Source of the DNA: Rhyzopertha dominica
Taxonomy: Eukaryota; Arthropoda; Insecta; Coleoptera; Bostrichidae
Direction of reading: 5' to 3'
Assembly: GCA_025024175.1 (NCBI GenBank)
Contig: QCXZ01000001.1
Location: forward strand, 26,158,942-26,222,941
Length of the DNA: 64,000 nt
Shown here: piece by piece, positions 11,991 through 25,326 of the stretch
How the letters are laid out: each line of letters opens with the position of its first letter
Position numbering within the stretch: position 1 is the stretch's first letter
Notes under the pieces: model-generated
The model's database searches: none
The model's input: only the letters and a program-made list of their open reading frames with translations
Told to the model about the DNA's origin: nothing
Translations under genes and position numbers: made by a program

Positions 11991-12989
11991 AAGTGGGGTT
12001 TATGTTGGTAATAAATAGTTTAAGCCTTTCTATGTACTTATATGAACCTCATTTGAGGAATTTGGAAGGAGAAAACATTACCATTTAATTTATGGTATTT
12101 AAAAAAAATAAAAATGTGAATATTTGCAAAATGTTGCAATTTTTTAACATGATATCAACAACAAATTCACGAGGACAAACTTTACCTTTCGCTTTGCATT
12201 AGGCTGGATACACACAGCAACCCTAAATTTTTTCAACAACGTAGCCTTTAGAACGGACAACAAAAAATGTTTCAGTAAGCTTTCGTATCTGCTGTTTGTT
12301 TTATTCATGCTCCCTTTCCCTCTCGCAAATCGCCCTATTTGATTGTTTTGAAACCCGCTGGGAGCTAACAATTCTCTCCGGTGTCACATGTGTAATAATA
12401 ATAAAGACACAGAGGGCCTAGTACGCGTAGTGCGATAAAGATAAAAGGCGCCAGCTACACTGACATTGAAGGAAGTATGTGATGTGTAATACTTCCTCCA
12501 ACTTTAACGGAATTATCGTGAACCGACAAACTTACGTAATTCAAACGGAAGTTCATATGAAGCTGAATGACACGGAATAAAGGGTTTAATGACACCGTTG
12601 CTTGGAAATTAAATCGCATAATTTCTTTGAATTATGTGAAAAAAGCAGATTTTGATGTGTTTCAACATTACCACTTTAAAGTAAAATTTTGAACATTTTA
12701 GAAATATGTACAGCTACAAAGTATACTGTAATATATGGCATGAATTTGAATAATAATGGTGATATTTGTAACAGATATTATAAGCACTCGATTGCAGGAT
12801 GATGTATTAAGTGCTAGACATTTATTATAATAGATATAATGTAATATTTCTAAAACATATAATTTAGAGTAATAAAACTTAGATGAACTAAATAACTAGC
12901 AGAAGAGAGCCTACAACTAAATTAAAATAATGACACAAGACTAATTGCCGACCTAAAAAATTTTCCCTGTTACAGTTACAATACACATA
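11991..12989. other. Non-coding interval
   Basis: No gene is supported. Between about 12150 and 12560 the sequence is less AT-rich and contains GATAAAGATAAAAGG near 12434, a GATA-factor-like cluster, and the block near 12290-12390. Possible regulatory DNA. Confidence 0.3.
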
Positions 12990-13348
12990 TAGGGCAATAT
13001 AAATGATTCATGCAACGCGGGCGGCGTTGATTTCTGAATTCTTTGTGCCGTCTTTTTCTAACTGCTGCCTAGCTACAATATGCACAACGATAGTTCTGAA
13101 GGTTGCAGATCACTGCCGCCCCAAATGTGACCTTTCTGGAACCTTCAATTATCCCACAAAACACTACAGAATTTATTGAAAATACACACTTTCGCGTGTT
13201 TACTTATATTAAAATATATCAAATAATTCAAAATTCGACAGATGACAAGTATACGCCATTGTGTTCACTTTCCTGAGAGGCGGCAAATTGATAAAATCCA
13301 TAATTTGCATAAGCGCCCTGCATGCATGAATCATTTATAGAAACCCTG
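12990..13348 (-). mobile_element. MITE, family 1, copy A
   Basis: A 359-bp non-coding element with terminal inverted repeats: left TAGGGCAATATAAATGATTC, right the complement of CAGGGTTTCTATAAATGATT. TA lies outside both ends (12988-12989 and 13349-13350). Its internal blocks, such as AACGCGGGCGGCGTTGATTT near 13014 and the ACCTTCAATTATCCCACAAAA block near 13140, recur in reverse complement in the copy at 14053-14401. Orientation is given relative to that copy. The left end is degraded. Confidence 0.75.
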
Positions 13349-14052
13349 TATAATATAATATAAAGCACCAAAATTTAACCCTTTAGTGCAGCCAACCACT
13401 GGAGAAGAGAAACTTAAGATAAACACAAATAAAACACATTTCCTAAAATGTAAACCAGTGATGATTATAACTTCTATCAGCGCTACTTATGCCAATCTTG
13501 AGTTTCCAGCATTTTTAGATTAATGAACTGTAAAGTTTGTGCATTCAAAACCCTATGTTCTGTAGTATGCATTAATCGAATCTATTATTTATTTGTTTTT
13601 GTACATAGAGATTGGGAAAAACATGACATTGGTCCTAGTTTACAACTTGCATCCCAGTTATTAGATTAAACAGTGTGAGAAAATTGAATTAATATTAAAC
13701 AATAAGTATTCATTTCTGGGTAAAGATATTATTAAAGCAAGCACGTACTGGGCCACCACGGACCCACACGGGCCGAGAGCCCTCTTGCCAAAACTAAAAT
13801 AATCCAGTCATATTAACTTGTGTATTATTAAACCAATCAAATGATAACTTGAGAAGGCAGCGATTTTATTTTTGGAGGGTGGTGAAAATAAAACTCAGTT
13901 TCCGGGACTGAAACCCTATCCATTTGGCCACCATTTCGAAAATAAGAGCGATTACTAATTACTATTTCATGTAAGATTAATAATAAACACTTGATAGAAA
14001 TATCTTTGACAAGGTTCTTTAATTTTCACTTTTGCAAAAAATATCCTTTATA
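13349..14052. other. Non-coding interval between two MITE copies
   Basis: About 700 bp of AT-rich DNA without a gene. A GC-richer patch at 13740-13790 stands out but has no known identity. Confidence 0.3.
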
Positions 14053-14401
14053 CAGGGTTTCTATAAATGATTCATGCATCCGGAGCGCTTATGGAAATTA
14101 TCGATTAAATCAGTTTCAGGAACACACGACGTACACTTGTTATCTGTCGATGATTGCATTTTTTGATATGAGAAAACGCGTGTGAGTGTGTATTTTCAAG
14201 ATATTCTGTAGTGTTTTGTGGGATAATCAACTTTAAGGTTGCAGAAAGCTCACATTACGGAGCTGCCGGGTGACACTTGATCTGCAACCTTCAGAACTAT
14301 CGCCATACTTATTGTAGCTTGGCAGCAGTTACAAAAAGGTGGCACAAAGAATTCAGAAATCAACGCCACTCGCGTTGCATGAATCATTTATAGAAACCCT
14401 G
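14053..14401 (+). mobile_element. MITE, family 1, copy B
   Basis: A 349-bp element with clean terminal inverted repeats (CAGGGTTTCTATAAATGATT and its complement) flanked by TA at 14051-14052 and 14402-14403. It is a second copy of the element at 12990-13348 in the opposite orientation, about 700 bp away. TA duplication and CAGGG ends fit a non-autonomous Tc1/mariner-type MITE. No coding capacity. Confidence 0.8.
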
Positions 14402-14907
14402 TATTTCTTGTAGAGCGCTCGGACTTTTTCAATTATCATTTATTCTGAGGATTTTACACTGAACTCTTGTGCATGTTTAAACAGTGACAGTATTTTTTTT
14501 GTATACTAACAGATAGCTGAGTTCATAAAAAATTATGCTACATTACCCGAATGTTGCTCTTTTTTATTGTACAGGGAATTAATTTCTTTCGATAATTACC
14601 GGTATCTTAAGAATTTAATATGATTAGAAAAATTTTTATACTTGTTAAAGATAAAAAAAACTGTCATTTTTGGAATAACATCTGTAGATGCATTACACGA
14701 ACTGGCAGGAAGATTTTAATCTTACAAGCTTAGAAATGCAGGATTGCTAAGACAAGGGCATGCATTTTTCGACATTTGGAAGGTACAACTTGTTTATTTA
14801 TAACTAAGTGTAGTTTAATAATAATGCTATCAAAACGTTATAATTATAAACACAAAAATGTAAGTCCACCTATAATGTGAAAAAGTTGGCGTAACTAAAA
14901 CCATCTC
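14402..14907. other. AT-rich non-coding interval
   Basis: I see no gene, repeat or recognisable motif here. Confidence 0.3.
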
Positions 14908-15011
14908 TAAGATAATATGTTGTCGGATAGATCGCTGTCTCTTGAAAACACTGACAAAAAGTTAATAGTCTGACGTTTCGATTACACAAAATCCGACAAA
15001 ATATTATCTTA
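14908..15011. repeat. 104-bp foldback repeat
   Basis: The ends TAAGATAATATGTTGTCGGAT (14908-14928) and its near-complement (14991-15011) form an inverted repeat of about 21 bp with one mismatch. Related sequence, including the adjoining block 15012-15035 (ATTATGGACGCTGAAAGC), recurs in inverted form at 35207-35276. A dispersed MITE or SINE-like family is likely; no class could be assigned. Confidence 0.5.
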
Positions 15012-17195
15012 TATTATGGACGCTGAAAGCATTCACCCTCGTAGAACCATCTCTGTTTTGCTGCAAAATTTTATTTAAATCCACCTCGCCGTTTTTAAGA
15101 TAATAATGCAAAATAAACCGATATTAGCACCCTGTATGTTGCCAATTAACCCGCTTTTGAAATTTCTTGCCCCTTGTCCCAATGGCATTGCTAGCGAGAC
15201 GCTCTTTGCGCCGCTTTTTTCCTAATATACACATAATGGTAATTTACCTACCAAAAGAAGTAAATTAAATGGTTCATGCCCGTAATCTGCAATATTCAAA
15301 ATTCAATCGTATCCTTTCATGATTTGATCAATAGTTCCATAACATTTCATAATTCGTTCCTCTTGCCGCTTCAGCTTTGTTACCTTTTGTCGCAGAAAAT
15401 TCTTTTTTTAATCCCCGTTGTCCCACGTCATACACGCAGGTAGTTGGTAACCTTAGCCCTGTACGTGAAGTGAAGCAACATTTGAATAATGCATATTGCT
15501 TCATTCGTCTCCTTTGAACTCACGTGTCACCAATTAACATACAAAATACATTACACTAAAGCTACTGATATGATTATTATAACATGTACGAGCATGACAC
15601 TTGACGGCTCTTTATTTGCACTCTGTAAAACCCTAAAAATGATTATAGGTAAAATGTGTTCGGATGTGTTCGGTTTTCCTTCCTTTAACGGCTTTTAGCT
15701 TATTTGTTACTGAGTAACTAAACGTAAGTTTGAGTCCACAATATTACAAAAATAAAATCAGTGCCTATCCAAAATGTTCAGCCAGTCTTTTTTTCGGCCA
15801 ATTTGATTTGGATAAAAAATATTGTTTTTGATCTTCTAGATCGGTTAACTGGCGGCCAATGACAATTACGGGGCTAGTATGCAAAATATGTTCTAAAATA
15901 ACAAACAACGGGCCAAAACATCTCCAAAATTATAGTAATTTTATTTAATAACGATATTATGAAAAAAGAGCTGATAACATTTGCTAAACTGTACATATTG
16001 CTGAAGGAAAACTTTGGAGATATTTAGGAAAATTAAAAACTTTTGATCTTCATGATGCAGTCAAAGTAACAGATGAAAAAGCACCTACAATTAATTATAA
16101 CTCTGTTATTTTAAATGATGCTATTTTATTTCATTATATTTAGGAGGTATACACGGATTTTATGTTCAATTTCTACTTTTTTACAGATACTAATTGCTCT
16201 TATTAATTAAAAATTTATTCGGCACGACGTTATTCTACATTGAAGGGTATACGATTTTTTAAATTTTCACCTCTCACACGAGGGCCCTTATCGACCTCCA
16301 ATACCTGGGCCGCCTGTATTAAGGTAAAATATAACAATAATGATGATTGAGATGAATATGTAAAAAAGGTAAAAATATAATTATTGTTATTCATAATATA
16401 ATAATATGTAATGAAATGTTGCCAATATGTATGCATAAAACTAATTAACGGTTAAACATACAACTAAACACAGAGGAATAATGAACGAAGACTATATTGA
16501 TAGGTATCAACAAAGAAGGCTACAAAATATAAACAGAAAAAGAAAAACAAAAGTCGGAAAACTGTATATAAAATAAAAACATACTACAAACACAACCAGA
16601 TAATTTTTTACTAGGCTTAAGGCTAAAACAACAACAAACTACATACACCACTCACACAATTTACTAAAAGACTAATACTAGAAATAAGCTCCTAAGATAA
16701 ACATGAATAACTGCCTGAACGACAAAACCGACATTGAACGACGATGCAGTATTTGCAATAACATTATTTAAAAACCATAACCAAAGTGACATGAATATGT
16801 AGCTTCAGAAACTGACCACAACGTAACGACCTGACTGACATTTGACAAACAACAGACAGTGACACACTACAAAGCTGAGTATGCAGACACTTGCACAATT
16901 AAGATTTTATTATTTCACGGTAACCGAATCATAAAAAAGAGTAAAACCTCACACTATAAGTATACAAAAATAGAAACAAATATTCGATATTTTTAGTTTC
17001 AAACTAATATCAGGGTTATATAAAGAAAGTAAGTTGCCTAAAATAATCATAAAAACATTAATTTTAGTTTTGTTTACAAAACGTGGCTACATGTAAGAAA
17101 CAAGTACATATACAGTCAATGAACAATAGTTTCTTGAAACTAGCAATCAAAAAAACGTTTTAATATATATCCGTACTACAACCAACCAATCTGTA
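15012..17195. other. AT-rich non-coding interval
   Basis: No gene or recognised element. The DNA contains many short unrelated open frames. The stretch 15160-15450 is a little richer in GC. Confidence 0.3.
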
Positions 17196-17480
17196 CATAT
17201 CGACCGAGTCTTCGTCTAAACCGTGCTAACGCATTATTAACAGCGATATTGAAGTCCCGTCCGGAATTCCAATTTGACTCGGAAATCCGTACGTAGGAGA
17301 CGCCTTAATGACCGTTTTTGATTTATGGCCGCAATAGCCATTCTTCACTGAACTTTATTAAACGGATTTATAAAGGCCCCGCACCGGATTTAATTAATGG
17401 CCTGCATCTAGCCGGATGGTCCACGGACGCGCTGTTTGGTGGATGCGCCGGTGCAAGCGCTGTGTAAGCACTTGACACCA
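17196..17480. other. GC-rich island with homeodomain-like motifs
   Basis: A sharply bounded block of mixed sequence in AT-rich surroundings. It holds TTTAATTAATGG (near 17388), TTTTTGATTTATGGCC (near 17310) and AAACGGATTTATAAA (near 17358), cores that can bind Hox/homeodomain factors in general. No open frame of note crosses it. It looks like an enhancer-type conserved non-coding element, inferred from composition and motifs only. Confidence 0.4.
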
Positions 17481-19076
17481 TCAGGTCATTGGGCAGATAT
17501 TCTGGCGATTCAAAGTTGATAAGCTTTGAAAATATGATAGCATCTAAATATCAGAACCGAATTGCTTTTAAAGAAAAAACTCCTTCCAAAATCCTGGTTT
17601 TCGGATGCAAATACATAATCTACCGGCTATTACAAAAACAATTTGCATTAAAAAAATGGGTATATTATCTTAATGCCACGATATATACCTTTGCATTCAA
17701 TAATAAAAGTTGTTCCATTTCCCAAAAACGGAATATTAACCTTTCAAGTGCAACAAGAAATAATAAATGAACCTAAGCTGTGAAGAAGTTATTCACTTCA
17801 GAAGGAAGATGTTATATAAAGTTACATATTTAATTATTATTATTATATAAAATTCATACGTGCACTCGACCATTTATTTTAAAGTATCATATTGTGGATA
17901 TATGTCCTCACATACTGTGCGAGGGTAATGTATTTGCTGTTTCGACATTTTAGACCTGTTTTTTATGGCTATAATAATTTAGCAATATGAGGGACATTCA
18001 ACTGGTTTTTCGCTCAAGAAACGCATCATGTAACTACCATAATAGCATTGATATTACAAATTAATAATATGAGGTTTAGTGAATTAACGGACCTTTTGCT
18101 TCTAGATTCCTTAAAATTTTCGTACTCTTACAGTGGACCAAATGGAGCAAATAATGCAATCAGATGAAATCTAACATACGGACACTTTAAATTTTAAATC
18201 AAACAAACGGACCAGTTCCATGGTTTCTTCGATTTCCCAATCTTCCAGTTTTAGATTTTTATGGTGAATTAACATCATACCAAGCCTTTGGTATATATGC
18301 AAAATCAGTTTTATTCCATGCTGTCTGTATTAGACTTAAAGTACACTGATGAGCCATAACAATAGCTAACATAACTGCCTGCAACAATTTTCCGGCAGAC
18401 ATCATAGTATAGACATGCATTTTAATTAAAAACAAAGTTTAATGCTAAAGATATGAAAGAATGGACGATCATATAGAAGCCGTTGAAGAAGCTTTCATGG
18501 GAATTGATAAGCATTCTATTAGAAAANCTTTACTCTAGTTTCGAAACGCTGCAATGCAGGCATTGATAATAATAGTAGTCTTTTTGAACACTATTATTTG
18601 TAATTAATTATTATGTGCCTGTACTTTGTTACAGTAATAAAATTCCATCAACTCATCAGGAGCTTTGGAAATGTCTTATTTTGCAGAACTTAAGGCTCCT
18701 CAGTCCGTAAAATTTTATCATGCATGTAGAGGTTCCCTCTGCCATTATAACTGGCAATACAGTGTGCCCAGCTCAAGAGCCGTACTATCTAAGAAAAAAA
18801 GTGACATCTGGAAGAAGTTGCCGTACCAACCGTTTGATAGCATTACCCGTCAGACGTATTTATTAGATTTGCGGCTCCTTCGTTCTGCCATTATTTAGTA
18901 AAAACCGAATAAGAAAAACTGATTCACTTTTTTGAAATTGTTTTTGAAAATATTCAAATGAGCTTTTACTTCAAGCAAATTTCCATACTTGTTTCCGTTC
19001 GCTAGTAAAAAATGTAGACATTTTCTTGAATAAAATGCATGTCGGTTCTTGCCCGCTAGCAAAAAGTACCGTGAGG
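17481..19076. other. AT-rich non-coding interval
   Basis: No gene is supported. The open frames at 17489-17770 and 18665-18898 show no domain, and their composition is that of the flanking DNA. Confidence 0.3.
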
Positions 19077-19228
19077 GCCTGCTGTCAAATTGAAGTATGC
19101 AGTTGCATGCCAATTTGTCAGGCTACAGGTCGCTTCCTTTAGGAAGTAGTACCCGTTAAGGCAGCTAGGTGGCTTTGTCATCATGTCAGTGTAATGCTGA
19201 CACATGGCATTGCCATCCTAAATTCTTA
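19077..19228 (+). repeat. Dispersed repeat family 2, copy 1
   Basis: About 150 bp that recur, in the same orientation and with scattered differences, at 33401-33557. Shared blocks include GCCTGCTGTCA, TTGTCAGGCTACAGGTC, TTTCCTTTAGGAAGTAGT and ATCATGTCAGTGTAATGCTG. The unit contains a small hairpin, TGTCAG...CTGACA, at 19186-19204. It is not protein-coding and has no A/B box that I can identify, so SINE or MITE status is open. Confidence 0.6.
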
Positions 19229-20482
19229 TTTTTTTGAATAGTTTACAGGGCTGTATTTTTCTTGTATTTACAAATAAAGAAAATCTACCCGATGATAATT
19301 TAGGCTTGGTCTCTATCTTATCCTGTCTGTATTTAGGAATCTAATCTAGTAACACCGTATCGCAAGTTATAGTGGCATAAAATTTAGCGGACTGACGACC
19401 ATTAAGACCAAAATATTTTATTTTCCATGGCTAATTACATAAAACTCAAAATAATACAAAAAAAAACAGCATACCTCTTACATTATTTAAACAATCGTAC
19501 TGTTTTGCATATTTGGGAGTTTAAATAATGACAGCTCATTGCAAACTTGAATGAAATTATCTGAAAAATGCTGTATCCATAATTTTCTGCAAACTTTGTG
19601 TATAAGTTTTTTAATGTAAAATTAAAATATCTATCTAGTTAGGCAAGCACTTTTAAAAAAATCTAAAAGATGCATTTAATTAGGCTTACAAAACTGCAAA
19701 TATTTCTTCATTGAAACGTCATCTTCGCTAGTTTCAGAACTCTCCATGCTAAACATCGGAAAACATCCAGAAACACTGCTTAGAAAAAAATACAATTGGA
19801 ACTGAAAGAGATTTCTACATCTGAATTCATGACAGGCATGCAATTATAATATTTTACATCTGATATTAATAAAGTGTGCACTTCATTTAGTCCTGATTTT
19901 GTGCATTTAATTGTCAATATGATTTCGTGCAGATTTTATGCATGACACATTAAGAGCAATATTTAACACAAAAAAGAACCGATACCGACTTTTATTTATG
20001 TCAATTTTGTTAATGATAGTTAAAACAAAATGTAAGCTTGGACAAAAATACATAGAACTGACACAAATTTAGTTTAGTGTTTCTGAAATAGAAAAATATC
20101 TCCCCCAAGGTTGTATGGTCTTATTTTTATTTTTATGCCAAGCTTTGTGTAACCTAATAAGTTTATATGATTAAAAAAAGCTGTGCAAACTTTACATTCC
20201 GAATAAAGCTAGTGATATATTTGANTCTGATGCATCAGAACATATTAANTAAAAAACTCAGTCGTCTTTAAGCTTATTAACGGACGGTTTTGATTCTTCT
20301 TTACTCAATAATTCTTCATTTATTAGTACACGTCCTAAAGGTCAGTGTTACCTTTCGATCATACGAGTACGACGTTTGCACATCNGCAAAAACACAAATA
20401 AATAGCGTTGGATGATCTGCCCACATAAATTATTGGTAAATAAACTAATAATAATCTAACCAAGAACTGTCATACTGTAATA
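19229..20482. other. AT-rich non-coding interval
   Basis: Nothing recognisable as a gene. Several ambiguous bases (N) occur near 20225-20385, just left of the foldback element. Confidence 0.3.
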
Positions 20483-20491
20483 GATGGTATA
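20483..20491 (+). repeat. Target-site duplication, left copy (GATGGTATA)
   Basis: The 9-mer GATGGTATA lies immediately outside the left terminal inverted repeat and is repeated exactly, in the same orientation, immediately outside the right one (29266-29274). Confidence 0.85.
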
Positions 20492-20650
20492 ACCCGTGTG
20501 AAAACAGCGGCCAGTTCCAGCAGCCAATTTTTACGGAAACACCCGAATACTATAGAGCTAACAAACTTTGTAGATGGCCGTTCATTCATATAGGTAATTA
20601 GCTTCTACCTAGTCACCAGGAAATAGCACATTCTAAAACAAATTTTTATA
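20492..20650 (+). repeat. Left terminal inverted repeat of the foldback element (159 bp)
   Basis: Unique sequence between the target duplication and the first 142-bp unit. Its reverse complement is found at 29107-29265 with the same length and, read by eye, the same sequence. Confidence 0.88.
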
Positions 20651-23600
20651 ACAGCGCCCGTACAACGATACATTGCGAACCATCCCAAGGGGTAAAAACC
20701 GCCCTCTCGAGCACTAAAAAATTCATATCTCGGTTGGCCCCCATAGTAACTCTTTGATATTTGCACACGATGTTACCCATACCGCCAGCCAAACAGCGCC
20801 CGTACAACGATTCATTGCAAACCATCCCAAGGGGTAGAAACCGCCCTTTAGAACACTAAAATATTCATATCTCGGTTAGCCCCCATAGTAACCCTTTTAT
20901 ATTCGCACATAATCTTGCTTATACCGATAGGCAAACAGCGCCCGTACAACGATTCATTGCAAACCATCCCAAGGGGTAGAAACCGCCCTCTCGAACACTA
21001 AAAAAATCATATCTCGGTTAGCCCCCATAGTAACTCTTTGATATTTGCACACGATGTTGCCCATACCACCAGGTAAACAGCGCCCGTACAACGATTCATT
21101 GCAAACCATCCCAAGGGGTAGAAACCGCCCTCTCGAACACTAAAAAAATCATATCTCGGTTAGCCCCCATAGTAACTCTTTGATATTTGCACACGATGTT
21201 ACCCATAACGCCAGCCAAACAGCGCCCGTACAACGATTCATTGCAAACCATCCCAAGGGGTAGAAACCGCCCTCTCGAACACTAAATAAATCATATCTCG
21301 GTTAGCCCCCATAGTAACTCTTTGATATTTGCACACGATGTTGCCCATACCACCAGGCAAACAGCGCCCGTACAACGATTCATTGCAAACCATCCCAAGG
21401 GGTAGAAACCGCCCTCTCGAACACTAAAAAAACCATATCTCGGTTAGCCCCCATATTAACTCTTTGATATTTGCACACGATGTTACCCATACCGCCAGCC
21501 AAACAGCGCCCGTACAACGATTCATTGCAAACCATCCCAAGGGGTAGAAACCGCCCTCTCGAACACTAAAAAATTCATATCTCGGTTAGCCCCCATAGTA
21601 ACTCTTTGATATTTGCACACGATGTTACCCATACCGCCAGCCAAACAGCGCCCGTACAACGATTCATTGCAAACCATCCCAAGGGGTAGAAACCGCCCTC
21701 TCGAACACTAAAAAAATCATATCTCGGTTAGCCCCCATAGTAACTCTTTGATATTTGCACACGATGTTACCCATACCGCCAGCCAAACAGCGCCCGTACA
21801 ACGATTCATTGCAAACCATCCCAAGGGGTAGAAACCGCCCTCTCGAACACTAAAAAGATCATATCTCGGTTAGCCCCCATAGTAACTCTTTGATATTTGC
21901 ACACGATGTTACCCATACCGCCAGCCAAACAGCGCCCGTACAACGATTCATTGCAAACCATCCCAAGGGGTAGAAACCGCCCTCTCGAACACTAAATAAA
22001 TCATATCTCGGTTAGACCCCATAGTAACTCTTTGATATTTGCACACGATGTTGCCCATACCACCAGGCAAACAGCGCCCGTACAACGATTCATTGCAAAC
22101 CATCCCAAGGGGTAGAAACCGCCCTCTCGAACACTAAAAAAATCATATCTCGGTTAGCCCCCATAGTAACTCTTTGATATTTGCACACGATGTTACCCAT
22201 AACGCCAGCCAAACAGCGCCCGTACAACGATTCATTGCAAACCATCCCAAGGGGTAGAAACCGCCCTCTCGAACACTAAATAAATCATATCTCGGTTAGC
22301 CCCCATAGTAACTCTTTGATATTTGCACACGATGTTGCCCATACCACCAGGCAAACAGCGCCCGTACAACGATTCATTGCAAACCATCCCAAGGGGTAGA
22401 AACCGCCCTCTCGAACACTAAAAAAACCATATCTCGGTTAGCCCCCATATTAACTCTTTGATATTTGCACACGATGTTACCCATACCGCCAGCCAAACAG
22501 CGCCCGTACAACGATTCATTGCAAACCATCCCAAGGGGTAGAAACCGCCCTCTCGAACACTAAAAAATTCATATCTCGGTTAGTCCCCATAGTAACTCTT
22601 TGATATTTGCACACGATGTTACCCATACCGCCAGCCAAACAGCGCCCGTACAACGATTCATTGCAAACCATCCCAAGGGGTAGAAACCGCCCTCTCGAAC
22701 ACTAAAAAAATCATATCTCGGTTAGCCCCCATAGTAACTCTTTGATATTTGCACACGATGTTACCCATACCGCCAGCCAAACAGCGCCCGTACAACGATT
22801 CGTTGCAAACCATCCCAAGGGGTAGAAACCGCCCTCTCGAACACTAAAAAGATCATATCTCGGTTAGCCCCCATAGTAACTCTTTGATATTTGCACACGA
22901 TGTTACCCATACCGCCAGCCAAACAGCGCCCGTACAACGATTCATTGCAAACCATCCCAAGGGGTAGAAACCGCCCTCTCGAACACTAAAAAAATCATAT
23001 CTCGGTTAGACCCCATAGTAACTCTTTGATATTTGCACACGATGTTACCCATACCGCCAGCCAAACAGCGCCCGGACAACGATTCATTGTAACCCATCCC
23101 AAGGGGTAGAAACCGCCCTCTCGAACACTAAAAAATTCATATCTCGGTTAGCCCCCATAGTAACTCTTTGATATTTGCACACGATGTTACCCATACCGCC
23201 AGCCAAACAGCGCCCGTACAACGATTCATTGCAAACCATCCCAAGGGGTAGAAACCGCCCTCTCGAACACTAAAAAAATCATATCTCGGTTAGCCCCCAT
23301 AGTAACTCTTTGATATTTGCACACGATGTTACATATACCGCCAGCCAAACAGCGCCCGTACAACGATTCATTGCAAACCATCCCAAGGGGTAGAAACCGC
23401 CCTCTCGAACACTAAAAAATTCATATCTCGGTTAGCCCCCATAGTAACTCTTTGATATTTGCACACGATGTTACCCATACCGCCAGCCAAACAGCGCCCG
23501 TACAACGATTCATTGCAAACCATCCCAAGGGGTAGAAACCGCCCTCTCGAACACTAAAAAATTCATATCTCGGTTAGCCCCCATAGTAACTCNTTGATAT

Positions 23601-25326
23601 TTGCACACGATGTTNCCCATACCGCCAGCCAAACAGCGCCCGTACAACGATTCATTGCAAACCATCCCAAGGGGTAGAAACCGCCCTCTCGAACAATAAA
23701 AAATTCATATCTCGGTTAGCCCCCATAGTAACTCTTTGATATTTGCACACGATGTTGCCCATACCACCAGGCAAACAGCGCCCGTACAACGATTCATTGC
23801 AAACCATCCCAAGGGGTAGAAACCGCCCTCTCGAACACTAAAAAATTCATATCTCGGTTAGCCCCCATAGTAACTCTTTGATATTTGCACACGATGTTAC
23901 CCATACCGCCAGCCAAACAGCGCCCGTACAACGATTCATTGCAAACCATCCCAAGGGGTAGAAACCGCCCTCTCGAACACTAAAAAAATCATATCTCGGT
24001 TAGCCCCCATAGTAACTCTTTGATATTTGCACACGATGTTGCCCATACCACCAGGCAAACAGCGCCCGTACAACGATTCATTGCAAACCATCCCAAGGGG
24101 TAGAAACCGCCCTCTCGAACACTAAAAAAATCGTATCTCGGTTAGCCCCCATAGTAACTCTTTGATATTTGCACACGATGTTACCCATACCGCCAGCCAA
24201 ACAGCGCCCGGACAACGATTCATTGNAACCCATCCCAAGGGGTAGAAACCGCCCTCTCGAACACTAAAAAATTCATATCTCGGTTAGCCCCCATAGTAAC
24301 TCTTTGATATTTGCACACGATGTTGCCCATACCACCAGGCAAACAGCGCCCGTACAACGATTCATTGCAAACCATCCCAAGGGGTAGAAACCGCCCTCTC
24401 GAACACTAAAAAATTCATATCTCGGTTAGCCCCCATAGTAACTCTTTGATATTTGCACACGATGTTACATATACCGCCAGCCAAACAGCGCCCGTACAAC
24501 GATTCATTGCAAACCATCCTAAGGGGTAGAAACCGCCCTCTCGAACACTAAAAAATTCATATCTCGGTTAGCCCCCATAGTAACTCTTTGATATTTGCAC
24601 ACGATGTTACCCATACCGCCAGCCAAACAGCGCCCGTACAACGATTCATTGCAAACCATCCCAAGGGGTAGACACCGCCCTCTCGAACACTAAAAAATTC
24701 ATATCTCGGTTAGCCCCCATAGTAACTCTTTGATATTTGCACACGATGTTGCCCATACCACCAGGCAAACAGCGCCCGTACAACGATTCATTGCAAACCA
24801 TCCCAAGGGGTAGAAACCGCCCTCTCGAACACTAAAAAATTCATATCTCGGTTAGCCCTTATAGTAACTCTTTGATATTTGCACACGATGTTACCCATAC
24901 CGCCAGCCAAACAGCGCCCGTACAACGATTCATTGCAAACCATCCCAGGGGGTAGAAACCGCCCTCTCGAACACTAAAAAAANCATATCTCGGTTAGCCC
25001 ACATAGTAACTCTTTGATATTCGCACACAATGTTGCTTATACCGANAGGCAAACAGCGCCCATACAACGATTCATTGCAAACCACACGANGGGGTAGAAA
25101 CCGCCCTCTCGAGCACTAAACAATTCATATCTCGGGTAGCCCCCATAGTGACTCGTTGATATTCGCACACAATGTTGTCCATACCGCCAGGCAAACAGCG
25201 CCCATACAAAGAGTCATTGCAAGCCATCCCAAGGGGTAGAAACCGCCCTCTCGAGCACTAAAAAATTCATATCTCGGTTAGCCCCCATAGTAACTCTCTG
25301 ATATTTGCACACGATGTTGCCCATAC
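20651..25326 (+). repeat. 142-bp tandem repeat, left arm, 33 units
   Basis: Units begin with ACAGCGCCCGTACAACGATT. The first starts at 20651 and the last at 25195, a distance of exactly 32 x 142 bp; the last unit is cut about 10 bp short. Subtypes differ at a few positions, for example TTACCCATACCGCCAGCC against TTGCCCATACCACCAGGC. Outer units (to about 20934) and those nearest the centre (25040-25326) are the most divergent; the middle is highly uniform. A 7-unit block is itself duplicated. The ambiguous bases are scattered mainly through the arrays. No tRNA, promoter or protein is recognisable in the unit. Confidence 0.93.

Noticed and set aside
22761..22955. Minus-strand open frame in the 142-bp array, also seen on the plus strand at 27512-27849
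   Set aside because: The unit length is not a multiple of three and the frames exist only because the repeat lacks stops in some phases; the protein is the repeat read over and over, with no domain.
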